Shown here in pieces: positions 45,965 through 56,134 of a DNA stretch of 64,000 nt. Source of the stretch: Arcuatula senhousia (lineage: Eukaryota; Mollusca; Bivalvia; Mytilida; Mytilidae); NCBI GenBank assembly GCA_963971305.1, contig OZ020307.1, forward strand, positions 3,237,501-3,301,500, given 5' to 3'. The notes below the pieces were generated by a model. That model did not search any database. It was not told the DNA's origin and was given only the letters and a program-made list of their open reading frames with translations. The position numbers were made by a program, and so were the translations under genes. Numbering within the stretch: position 1 is the stretch's first letter; every line of letters starts with the position of its first letter.

Positions 45965-46590
45965 TTTTTTTAATCCTTACCCCATTCTAACCCTAACCCT
46001 AACCCAAAACTCTAACCTTAACATTTTCTCTTTTCAGTTCTATTTTTAGCCCTTACCCCAATTCTAACTCTCTTTGAATAGTGTTGTTATTTTATTTCTA
46101 ACCTTAATCCTAATTCTCTCTTCTCTAACCCTAACTCTCTTCTCTCTAACCCTATCCCTAAGCTCTCTTCACTAACCCTAGCCCTACCCTAACCCTTTCT
46201 CTTTCCATTTCTATAAATTTACCATTACCCTAATTCTAACTCTAAGTCTCTTTGTCTTTGCTGTCATTGTATTTTTAACCCTAACCCTAACTCTCTCTTC
46301 TCTAACCTTAACCCTTTCTCTTTTCAGTTTTATTTTTAGCCCTGATCCCCATTATAACTCTAACTCTATCTGCCTTTGTTGTCATTGTATTCTCTAATTA
46401 TCTTTTCTCTAACCCTTAAACCTAACTCTCTCTTCTCTAACCCTAACCCTTTCTCTTTCCATTTCTATTTCTTAACCATTTACTCTAACCCTCACCTAAA
46501 TTCTCCTCTTTTGTGTATAGTATTTCTATTCATGTTCGTACCCTAACCCTAACTCTTCTGCTATGTAGCCTTAACCCTAACTCTTGATCT
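45965..46590 (+). repeat. Degenerate interstitial telomere-like tract
   Basis: Many CCCTAA-type hexamers (for example 'ctaaccctaaccctaaccc' at about 45990) are mixed with 'ctctcttctctaa' and with a recurring block 'ttttcagtt(c/t)tatttttagccct' at 46033 and 46324, a ~290 bp higher-order period. CCCTAA/TTAGGG is the animal and mollusc telomere repeat. The tract is internal and degenerate. Confidence 0.8.
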
Positions 46591-47640
46591 CTCCTTTGTT
46601 TGCACGAAGTGCTTCGTTTGTTGTTGTTTTGTAGATGCATTATTGTTTGCATTGTTTTTTTGTTTAACTTCATAAAGAATCAGAAATTGGCACAAACGAG
46701 ATATTACAAACCGCCATGAACAAGAAAAGCAGAACAACAACAAAAGGAGCACTACATGCAAACAAAAGAGAGATCAAGAGTTAGGGTTAAGGCTAAATTG
46801 ATAATTTAGTGTAAGATAAACAATGTTCTGATTGCGTACATTTTGAAGGGTATTGATAAGTTTTATCAAACCAATGTTTGTACTTTATAAGAAATTTTAA
46901 AACAAACTGCTTTTATTTCTATGTTTTTTTAAAGGTACAATTACTTTAACTTGTAATCCTGTTAATATCAATAAAGTTCAGTCAACTGCAAATAAAGTGG
47001 CTTTACACACCACGCAAAACTGTTCAAACAGTAGACTTGATAATATCCCATTTTGTATTTTTATATAACCCTTCATAATTATCAATTTTTGTTGAAATGA
47101 AATGAGCATTTGAATATAGCAAAATCCCTTCCGTGACATTTTTACCTTAGTTTACTTGAGTTTATTGTTGGCGTCTCATAATGAAAAAAACAAAATAGTC
47201 GAATAAAGATGAGTCCACCACTGTTGGAAATGGAAATAACTTCTTTTAAAGAAGACAAGCCTAACAATTATACACAACATGCTTCATTTATAACTTTTAG
47301 AATTAAAAGGATTGTAAGCTGTATAATTCAGTACCCTATAGTTAACAGTGGCTAGGCAGGTAACACTGTTCGACACAATGTAATAAACATTTAGTTCTAT
47401 CGGAAAAATATTTCATTTTCCAATCAATTTTTTGGATAATCATGCTTGGATGTTAAAATGATATGAAAATGGATTTTTATGGTTTTTAGATTGGTGAGTT
47501 TATTTTACATTTACAGTAACAATGATGTTATTTTTACTCACCATTTATTGAATTCATAAAACACAATTTGCATTCATCCTTTTTGGTTTTTTTTTTGGTT
47601 TTTTTTTTTGTCATGAAGGTGTCTTTCTTTGACATTTTAA
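46591..47640. other. No gene recognised
   Basis: AT-rich. The minus-strand frame 46561-46761 overlaps the end of the telomere-like tract and is unassigned. 'tttttttggtttttttttt' runs lie at about 47583-47612. Confidence 0.5.
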
Positions 47641-47649
47641 GGATTGGTT

Positions 47650-47935
47650 TTGAATTTTTAAGAAGCAAATAGGTACCAATGAGGCAGTCGAATGTCAAAA
47701 GCCTGAAAAGACATATAGACAATACTAGTAAACACGAACGAGAGCAGCTAGAAGAAACAGACAACACACAAACAACTGAATAACAATCAACAACACGACT
47801 TGTAGGGCCAATATGCAAAACAGCGCCCACTGGTCACATTGAAGCCTGCCATTTATTATTTTTTCAATTGCCGTTTACATATGCAGGTTGTGTCGTCTAC
47901 AATTATTCCATATCTTATGATCTTCTATCTAAACT
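47650..47935 (+). repeat. 3' region of the YLDD RT family, plus orientation
   Basis: The reverse complement of the right end reads 'gatatggaataattgtagacgacacaac', matching the tail at 25392 and 26250. The block reaches back through 'cactggtcacattgaagcctgcc'. The 98-codon minus-strand frame 47534-47830 is a by-product. It lies just upstream of the second receptor copy. Confidence 0.55.
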
Positions 47936-48084
47936 GCACTAAGCGAAACAAACTTTAGTAAAAACGAAAGTAAACTCTGGTACCCCGGAAGTGTAAATAG
48001 TTCCTGCTTGTTATTAGACTTATAACAACACATGCCGCTCCGGGTTTTTAAAAGTTGACAAGCAAAAATAGACTCTTATCGAAT

Positions 48085-48096
48085 TGTTGTTTTCAG
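48085..48096 (+). promoter_or_regulatory. Possible 3' splice site before GPCR 2
   Basis: 'ttgttgttttcag' followed by ATATAC lies ~104 bp upstream of the start codon, at a distance similar to the candidate acceptor of GPCR 1. Sequence resemblance only. Confidence 0.35.
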
Positions 48097-48199
48097 ATAT
48101 ACATTGTAATTTATGTGAACAAATGATTGAGGACACTAACTAAGAACGTACACAATATATTTACTTTAACAACAACTTTGAAAGCAAGAAGTGAAAGAC

Positions 48200-49237
48200 A
48201 TGAACAGCACTACAGATACACCAAACACTCTAGAGGAGTTTAACGATGAGATGAGAACCAAACTCATGGCCCCGTTGGTTTACCTAGCACTTCTTAGCAT
48301 GATTGGAATTCCAGGAAATATATTCGTTATAATTATATTCAGTAAATACAGGCAAGGGGTATACAGATCGCTGATATTGACCATAGGTGGTGTTGACCTC
48401 TTGTTTTGTTTGATAGGTATACCGTTCAACGTCACTCGAATTTTATTTTACTATAAATTTACGATAACCTAGATTTGTCAAGCGTTTGCAGGTATCCTTG
48501 ACTATGGAATTATGGTCTCTACACATTTATTGGTCCTTCTTTCCATTCATCGTTTTCGTCAGGTCTGCATACCGTTAGGTAAACAAATAACCAAGGACAA
48601 TGTCAAGTACTGGATATTGGTCTGTTTTGGCATATCATTGTGTTTGTCAACTCCTCAAGTGGCAGTACTTCAACCATTAGAACAGACCAAATTAGGAAAT
48701 AATGTGACAGGATTTACCTGTGCAGTTTCATGGAAAGGTGCACCTGATTACTGGAAGTTATATAATCTAATTTTGACAGGACTATTCTTAACATATACTT
48801 TCGTTTTAGTGGTTATTTACTCATTAATTGCAAGAAAGATTATTTTAAGCCACATCGAAAGAAAAACTAAGGCTGTCAATTCGATCGCACAGTCGTCGTC
48901 AAACAAAATGACCAAGATTGCATTTACGGTCTGTGTTGTGTTTGCTCTGAGTTATTTACCATTATTTACTAACGAACTTCTCACCAAAGAATTAGACCAG
49001 TCTACATTGACCACTGTAGAGTTTAGTTTCTTCAAGATATATGAACGTTCGTACATGATGAACCACGTTGTCAATCCTTTTATATACACAGTGCTAGATG
49101 AACACTTTAGAGCTAGACTGAAAAACTTTGTTTGCTATAGAATTGGACGCCATGAACCTGGTATAGGTAGGGAACTAAGTGTGGGAAGTTGGAGTACCAA
49201 AAGTACCAATGTGTACCATATATCAACCTCCTTGTAG
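48200..49237 (+). pseudogene. Paralogous class A GPCR with one in-frame amber codon
   Basis: Starting at the ATG equivalent to that of GPCR 1, the frame is collinear with it for 345 codons and ends SLL-type like it. It has a single defect: codon 91 (48470-48472) is TAG where copy 1 has TGG (W91, extracellular loop 1). No frameshift was found. All other landmarks persist: GN in TM1, D66, C93, HRF, W138, NVTG plus the loop-2 Cys, SYLP, NPFIY and helix 8. The open frame before the stop covers TM1-TM2; a frame restarting at Met (48512) covers TM3-TM7 only and would lack a normal receptor fold. The first ~155 codons are nearly identical to copy 1 at DNA level. Codons ~160-218 (ECL2, TM5) differ at many silent and replacement sites, codons ~220-270 are again near-identical, and the tail differs. 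It is a recent pseudogene, a null allele, a sequencing or assembly error, or a recoded gene. Confidence 0.88.
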
Positions 49238-49464
49238 ATTTTTAAGCAAAAGGCGAAGTAGAAGAGTGCATTTTCCATTCCCCGTTTTTTAGATTACCCA
49301 TCACCAATCCCTTCCGATTGTTAAGATCATAAGCAGCAAAAGATAAGAAGCGAAGGAATACCAAAAGTTTATAACCAGCTTGTCAAAATATCTACCGACC
49401 AGGAGAAAATATGCAGACAAATCTCTAAATGGTGTACCATAGAACACCTTTTATTGATAGTTTA

Positions 49465-49470
49465 AATAAA
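49465..49470 (+). terminator. AATAAA polyadenylation signal (candidate) of GPCR 2
   Basis: First AATAAA downstream of the stop codon (~230 nt). The flank shows no obvious similarity to the 3' flank of GPCR 1. Confidence 0.35.
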
Positions 49471-51838
49471 ACAATGCATTATACTAAATATTTTATTATT
49501 ATTACTGTGAATATATAAAAAAAAAAAAAACACCTCGTAGATTCCAGCAGCTCAATGATAGTTACGTGTACTTTTACGTAGCTTATTTCATTTGTTTAGC
49601 AAATATTATTGTATTATTCTAAAACCACTGTATTAATATCAGATCAATCGTGTAATGGAACGGTACAAAAGAATTACTTGATGCTGATGATAGTTTAGAA
49701 TATCTGAACATTTAATTAGATGTAGATGACGCTAATAAGCCTAGAGTGCTTTATAACATGTACAACATGTTCATATCATCTATTTCAAATAACATTAATT
49801 GTCATGGTTGTAAATACATTTGTCAATGAAATTAAGTTTTCATTCTATTTGTCCTAAAGAGGACTTTTAATTCAAATTGTTTTGAAAATGTAGACTAATA
49901 GTTATAATGCTTTTAACAAAAAAAAGGATTCAGTTTTGAACTTATAATTTATACTATAAATGACGGATTTTGTTGCCGTTTAAACGCTTCGTTTGTTGAG
50001 TAATTTGTTACATGTTGTTGAGATTTTGTGCTTTGTTTTTTGTTGTTGTAGATATTTTCAGTGAAAAACCATGAGTGTTATGTCTTACTGAGCTGTCACA
50101 ATAAATGTCTTAATATCAAACTTTCTGTCACCTCATTACGTTTCAACTATAATGATATACCTGCAGAAAGAGCAATCGAAAAGCAACAGAGCATTGTGGA
50201 TTTTCTAAAAAAATAAATATCACAAACTCTTAAATCCTTAAGCATCAAAATATCTGGGACAAGGCATGTCTCAGATTTTGCTGATTTTCATTATATAAGT
50301 TGAAATTTACCATTAGATCACAAATATAATGACTGTTTGTAATGATTGACCATAGTTGCATGGAAACTGTGGCGACCGTTTTTGACAATTTCTCATATTA
50401 CCATTTATTCAAAATGGTAAATTGTGAAAATTGCCATTTCTGAATTGTTCATTATTTCCTTAAACGTATTCCTTACTGTTAAAATTAAATCATTCATATT
50501 TGCTTTATTTTTATAAAGACATTATGAAAACTTAAAATGATATTGAAATCATTTCAGGGTAAAATGTCCCAAGGTCAACTAAATATTGAACTTTCATATA
50601 TGAAAAGTCTCGAAGCAAAATCAATTTTAAGTGACCATGAGACCAACACGAGTGACACTGAAAGTTTTCTAATCACATGTTGAAAAGATCTTATTAGGTA
50701 CATTTATATGACAACTGTTATCTTGTTTGGAAGTATGGTTATACATATATTCAATATGAAAAAAATACCGTTGTTAGTCCTATTACCATGGTCACCAACT
50801 TAAACGGCTTAGAAACATTTTTGTAACCTCAATAAGATTTTTTATAATCCCAATTTACATAATTATATGCATGATGAGTATTTGAGATTGGTGCATATTC
50901 TTAATTAGAGTAAGAAAAATGACAAAAATGGTAATATATTTGTCCAATAATTGTAGAGAATACTGCCACTATTTCTTGTCATGTCCAATAGCCTTGTTCT
51001 TACAACCCATATATTTAAAGAGTAGAACTGTTCTGAATTTTGTCAATGGGGTATTCAATTGAGCAAATCCAAAAGTTATATAGAATATAAATATATATTT
51101 TGTCCTGGAAAATTGTGGTTTGAATATTGTTATTTTCAATGAAATACTGGCCAACAAACCTGTTGTTCTGTATTTGAATCGGCGAAAAGTGGTAACCATG
51201 GTAACCATAAAAACAGTCATTATTTTTGTGATCCAATGGTTAACTTTAAGTTATAAATGTAAATCATCAAAATATGAGACATGTCATGTCTCACCCTAGA
51301 TGGAAATCTTTCAATTCCTATGGATATTAAGTGTTATAAGGTATTCTGATATCTAAGATGAGAAACACAAACGACGCAATAACAAGGTAGACGTGGATAC
51401 TAAAGGAAGATCAAAACATTTAAAACAAATGAAGCCCACAAGTAAAGACCACAACAAATCAAAAGAAGACGTACAGAATATGTAAACAATTCAAATATAA
51501 GACAGGAAAAAATCTAAGGGACCGACCATTTAATTTGAAGGGGCCTTTAGATATTTTGAATCTGATTTGTGATGAAAAAAAAATGGCACCAGAGGCTAAG
51601 AAAAAAAAATCTGCAGAAGAATTTCTTTCATTTAAGCAAATGTTTAAAATGACCAAAAAATATGTGGTGGCGCCTTTGAAAAAAAGTTCTGAGCTCTGCG
51701 CGGGAAAAAAAATCTAACCAGATAAGATAAAACCAATACCCCTTTCAAGTTAAATGGTCAGCCACTAACACCAAAAAAAAAAACTAGTCTGAGGTTCTTC
51801 ATCTAAAATTTAAAAATGTTGCATGAGGTTTAAGAAAG
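49471..51838. other. No gene recognised in ~2.4 kb
   Basis: AT-rich. The overlapping minus-strand frames 50969-51220 and 51015-51236 and the opposing frames near 51459-51717 show no domain. Confidence 0.5.
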
Positions 51839-51961
51839 CTAAATGGTAAATTTAAGACTAATTATGGACATTTGAGAATGATTCTCCAAGTTCGGTAATT
51901 TTGTTATTACCTTTATTTGCAAGAAAATGTCGTTAATCAAGTTTATTAAACATAATTGCTG
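51839..51961 (-). repeat. 3'UTR of an older LINE, severed from its body
   Basis: 'ctccaagttcggtaatttt' plus 'gttattacctttatttgc' recurs at 26137-26173. The sequence runs into the 63 bp duplicated target at 51962-52024, whose second copy at 56072-56134 continues into LINE C-terminal coding relics. So this is the 3' side of the host LINE into which the younger element jumped. Confidence 0.55.
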
Positions 51962-52024
51962 AATAAGAATGAGATAACTTTTAAGTAGTATAAGAACAAA
52001 GAATGATTGGTGCCTTTGTTGAGA
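51962..52024 (+). repeat. 63 bp direct repeat, left copy (LINE target-site duplication)
   Basis: From 'aataagaatgagataactt' to 'gcctttgttgaga', identical over 63 bp to 56072-56134, with 4110 bp between starts. The body between them ends exactly in an AATAAATAAT-type LINE tail, so this is best read as a long target-site duplication. Confidence 0.85.
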
Positions 52025-52419
52025 TACATGTATATATATATTATTTATTGTCATCCTTAAGGAGAGTAGTATACAAGCAATACAACAAATAATACAAATA
52101 ACACAATGATAGAATAAGACAATATGGAAGAGAATGAAAAAAGAGAAAAAAAAAGAAAGTAACATTAAGATAGAAACCACACTTTTTTACATTGGAAGGT
52201 CTTGTGTATCATAAGGACTCTTGGATATCAGTTCAGATAAAATCTTTGCAAAGTTTATATATGTAGCGAATACACAAGAGAGAGAATTCTTCTGATTCAT
52301 CTGAGTCAAGTTCGAAAATTCGATCACTGTCACAAGAAAGCAGACAAAGAGCTTGTTGTTTATCGTTCATGTTATGAAGTAAAGCACTGAATTCTATGGG
52401 TCCTATATTAATAATGTCA

Positions 52420-53711
52420 CATCATAATTCTTCTCTAGTAGAAGCAGCAAAGTTACATGATGAAATCATATGAATAAGTGGATCTCTGTAGAAAAATCCG
52501 CATTTCTGACATTAAAGTTCGGGGTTTGTTTGGCAAGTTTGAACAAGAACACACACTGAGACTTCAAATTTACATTGTTGGCTTAAATGTCTATATTTAC
52601 GTGCAATCAACCATGCTTTATGAACTGTCAATGTACTATGGATTTGACGAAAGAAAATAAAGTCTGGATCATTTATTGCCCTTTCTTGGAGACGTAGTTC
52701 CTCTAATAGTTCTTTGTCAGTAAGATTGTTCCATAGTTCACACCCGTACAAAGCTTTCGAGTAACATATAATTTTACTACATGTAACAGGAGTCATAACA
52801 CTTGGGTGAATTCCCTGACGAATAATTGACATGCTTAAAGATCTAATTGTTCTGCATGCTGATACTGATCTTTCAAATGAGTTGAATTTGTTGTCTATTA
52901 TTATTCCATCATGTTTGAGTGATTTACATAAAGGAATTACACCACTATTCAGTTTTAGTTCTGGTTCTAAATAATGCTTTGAAAAAACCATGATTTGACT
53001 TTTTGCCTCGGAAAACTGAAACTTCCATTCCTTGCTATACGTTGAACATATGTCAATCATATTCTGCATTAATTGTTTGTTGGTTGCAATCAATGCTATG
53101 TCATCAGCTTGCACAGGACAACCTACAGGAATGTCAACAATAACGGCTCCTTTTCCAGACAATGTTACTTGGTCGATTAAATCATTAATGTAAACTAAAT
53201 ATAGCTTAGCTGAAAGTGAATTTCCTTGACGAATTCCCCTTTCCATACCAAAGAATCGAGATATGTGTTTGTTGCATCTAATACAGCTACGAAGGTTGGA
53301 GTACATATTATCAATAAGAGTCCACAATTTTCCATGAATGCCATAATTGAAAAGTTTGAGTTTGAGTCCAATATGATCGACCGTGTCAAACGCTCGTTTA
53401 CTGTAAAAAAAACCTAACTAATACACTCGAATTCCTTTCAATGTAATGATGAATCGTTTCTTGAAGGTTGAAAGAAGCAAACATGCTGCACAGACTTTTC
53501 TGGTAGGCCATCTGCTGTGGATTAGGGAAGTTTTCTAGAGTTTCGTCTAGTCTTCGATCCAAAATTTTTTCAGATACTTTGCAAATACAGAAGTCAGAGA
53601 TATGCCTCTATATGAGTTAATATCATGCTTTGGTTTGTTTCCGCCTTTGTAAAAAGGTATAATTATACTGTCTTTCCAAGCTTTGGGTGTAACACAATTA
53701 TTAAATATATG
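52420..53711 (-). pseudogene. LINE reverse transcriptase, C-terminal two thirds
   Basis: Minus strand. After the inserted LINE the frame resumes FNNCVTPKAWKDSIIIPFYK with GGNKPKHDINSYRGISLTS (RT motif 2 region), then a frameshift at about 53570. A second frameshift near 53405 precedes KRAFDTVDH (motif A; the catalytic Asp is present). The long open part then gives GIRQGNSLSAKLYLVYIND (motif B), VQADDIALIA (motif C, Gln replacing the usual Tyr/Phe, both Asp kept) and ends at 52512. In another frame a zinc knuckle C-x2-C-x9-H-x4-C (CQKCGFF...HMISSC) follows at about 52440-52500, with a TGA shortly after, where a Trp codon is likely ancestral. Confidence 0.85.
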
Positions 53712-54791
53712 CATAAACCTTCATGGAGTGCTTCTATCCATAAAATTATAGAAAATATACCAAAACTGAAGGACAATTACAAGTCAAAAGAGAAAATTAG
53801 AAATATTATTAAAGATTCATACATTAAATTATGGGAGAACCAACTATCAAACAATTCAGAAGGCAAATTAAGAACTTTTGTTAAATTTAAAACTAGTCAT
53901 GGGTTTGAAAACTATTTGAGTCTTATTAGCAATTTTGAGTGGAGGAGAAGCTTAACACAGCTTAGAGTTTCATCGCATCATTTGCGGATTGAATCTGGTA
54001 GATACCAGGGTATACCTCCACACCTTAGACATTGTCTTCACTGTGACTCTGAAGAAGTAGAGGATGAGATGCACTTTCTTATCACCTGTACAAATTTTGT
54101 TGGAGAAAGACAGGAACTGTTTGATATTATTTCAAAAACATGTCATAACTTTATAAACTTAAATAATAACGAAAAATTCTTTTGGTTAATGACCTGTGAA
54201 GATAAAGCTGTATTACATAACCTTTGCAGTTTTATTAAAAAGAATTGCAAATGATATTTATATCTGAACACCTGTCTTCTCCAGCAACAAATCAAAAGGG
54301 GGTTACACTTATGTTTTGTTTATTTGCTTTAGACACGAGGAGGAGTACTATTTTAAATCACTCTATATTTTATAAAGTATCTCCTTAAGCACCGTCCCTT
54401 GGTGTCTGTAGCACTTAAACAAATAATTTGATATTTAATATTTAATTAAAGTTTGTCTCTCTGCTTTGGACACGAGGAGGAACACTATTTGTTTAAAAAA
54501 AAATAAATAAAAGTGTTTCCTTAAGCACCGTCCCTTGGTGTCCATAGCTGAGAGATGAATATCTATATCATTAACACACTGTGTATCTATTCTTATTAAT
54601 ATAGTCAACCATGCTTGTTCCACACAAACACACACATGCATTATATATTTTGCATTACAATTAATTAATTTATATAAACAATTGCAGTATTGCTAAGCTA
54701 TGTCTGTTATGTACTGTTTTAAATCATAAATGTTAATTGTCATTGCCTGCAAAGGTCCTTGATTGGCTGAAATAAAATAATGTCTAATGTC
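53712..54791 (+). mobile_element. 5'-truncated LINE 3' end inserted in the larger LINE
   Basis: The insert is bounded by TATATG at 53706-53711 and 54792-54797. Its plus-strand frame (to 54254) encodes an ORF2 C-terminus: LKDNYKSKEKIRNIIKDSYI, LRIESGRYQGIPPHLRHCLH, then a C-x2-C-x9-H-x4-C zinc knuckle. The ~540 bp 3'UTR holds a block (54329-54408) that is repeated at 54461-54541, both with 'gacacgaggagga' and 'ccttaagcaccgtcccttgg'. It ends in 'taatgtctaatgtc', a short tandem tail. It belongs to a related but distinct LINE subfamily from its host. Confidence 0.82.
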
Positions 54792-54797
54792 TATATG

Positions 54798-55765
54798 ATT
54801 GAAAAGGTTGCAAAGATGTCTAACTAGCGTGTTTCCGCCATATTTAAGGTGCTCATAGGATAAGTTATCTAATCCGCAAGCCTTGTCATTTGGGAGACAA
54901 CTCAGGAGCATATTTAGTTCCTCAAACGACACTAAACGAATTTCGCTCTGAGAGTTTTCCTTTCTTATTTTCAACAGATGTTCCAGTTTAGGGTCTTGTT
55001 GATCTTCAACATGGGTAACTTTCGCAATTGACTCAAAGTGATTTGCAAATTCTTCGCTAACTTGAGTTGCGTCATGTAGAGAAGTGTTGTTTACTTTTAA
55101 GGTAACGTTACTGTTTCGTTTCTGTTTTCTGCTGTTTAAGATAGACCATGCAAATTTTTGGTCTACTCCTAATGATTCTTGAATTTTCTGGGACTCTAAA
55201 GCGATGTAATCTTCGTAAGCAGTTCGAAGTTCGTCTCGAAAGAGTCTCTTAGAAAGTTTATAGTTTTGGTATGAGATATTAGATCCTTCACGTGGTTGTC
55301 CATTTAGAATCCATTCACCCCGAAGCATTTTCATATTCTTGTGTAGTTTTCCAGTAGGGTTTAATGTGTTTTCTGAATACTTTACGTGGTAACGCTTCGT
55401 TTGATGATTCTATAATGACATTACACAGTTCACTATAAAATTGTTCTATGTCATTGATATCATTACTAAATGTCCATAGTTTCTGTGATAATGTGTATGT
55501 GTAGTCTTGTACTTTTCGTGATTCAATGGACCTTCGCCAAGCGTAGGCGATTGTAGAATCATCATGAGTAGTACTCGAGCTTGTGGTACTAAAATGAAGG
55601 CTACATATAATGGGAAAATGGTCGGAAACGTTTAACAAATTGTCATCTAAAATTGTGGTGCTTACTACACTATCAAACATGTTTTTTGAGAAGTAATATG
55701 TGGTCAATCACAGATGTTGGACCATCCTTGTAACCTTGAAATGTATAAGTTGGTCCCTGACACTT
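54798..55765 (-). pseudogene. LINE endonuclease end, linker and start of RT
   Basis: Minus strand. CQGPTYTFQGYKDG then SVIDHILL (end of the APE-type endonuclease), a frameshift at about 55690, then LLNVSDHFPIIC with the conserved S-D-H of the endonuclease. A ~230-residue linker follows across overlapping frames 55707-55315 and 55334 onward. Then NDKACGLDNLSYEHLKYGG and LCNLFNH (RT motif 1), where the inserted LINE breaks the frame. Joining LCNLFNH to IFNNCVTP across the insert restores the expected order, which is how the insertion was located. Confidence 0.82.
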
Positions 55766-55768
55766 TAA

Positions 55769-56018
55769 ATTATCCGTCTAAATTTTAAAATTGTCTTAAC
55801 CCTAAGGTTCTTCCTACCCCAGACATAGGTTGAATATCTTAGTAATAATTTGGTTCCCCAGTTTGGTATTTTTGGTTATACTGTTCTATGCTCTTCATAT
55901 TCATACAGTGTTTGGCATTTTCAATATTTTGGTAGAGCGCCTCTGGTGAGTCTTAAGTAGACGAAACGCGCGTCAGGCGTATCAAAATTTATTGTCTGGA
56001 ACTTTGTTGTCATTTGTA
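55769..56018 (-). mobile_element. Dispersed mussel-type repeat inserted in the LINE endonuclease
   Basis: Reverse-oriented copy of the 18048-18568 family ('gacgaaacgcgcgtcaggcg', 'gacaacaaagttccag' in reverse). It is flanked by CTTTAA (55763-55768 and 56019-56024). The element's own sequence also contains this word, so part of the apparent TSD may be element sequence. Removing it rejoins endonuclease codons ...VNRDLK with CQGPTYTF. Confidence 0.75.
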
Positions 56019-56071
56019 CTTTAAGTCACGGTTTACTGAGAAAACGTCTAGATCTGTCAAAGCTTCATAAA

Positions 56072-56134
56072 AATAAGAATGAGATAACTTTTAAGTAGTA
56101 TAAGAACAAAGAATGATTGGTGCCTTTGTTGAGA
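56072..56134 (+). repeat. 63 bp direct repeat, right copy
   Basis: Identical to 51962-52024. To its right lie C-terminal coding relics of an older LINE on the minus strand, the host of the younger insertion. Confidence 0.85.

Larger units (their letters stand above)
52025..56071 (-). mobile_element. LINE (EN-RT type) with 63 bp TSD, carrying two later insertions
   Basis: On the minus strand the element begins inside the endonuclease domain (56071), so it is 5'-truncated. It continues through linker, RT and a zinc-knuckle C-terminus, and ends in a 3'UTR with 'gacaataaataatatatata' at 52025. Two later insertions split it: a dispersed repeat (55769-56018) and another LINE's 3' end (53712-54791). 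The RT and endonuclease style fits the Jockey/CR1/L2 lineage. It is inactive because of truncation, frameshifts and insertions. Confidence 0.85.

Noticed and set aside
48512..49237. A separate five-helix receptor starting at Met 48512
   Set aside because: It is the rest of the same receptor frame after the amber codon. It lacks TM1-TM2 and loop 1, so it is unlikely to be a gene in its own right.
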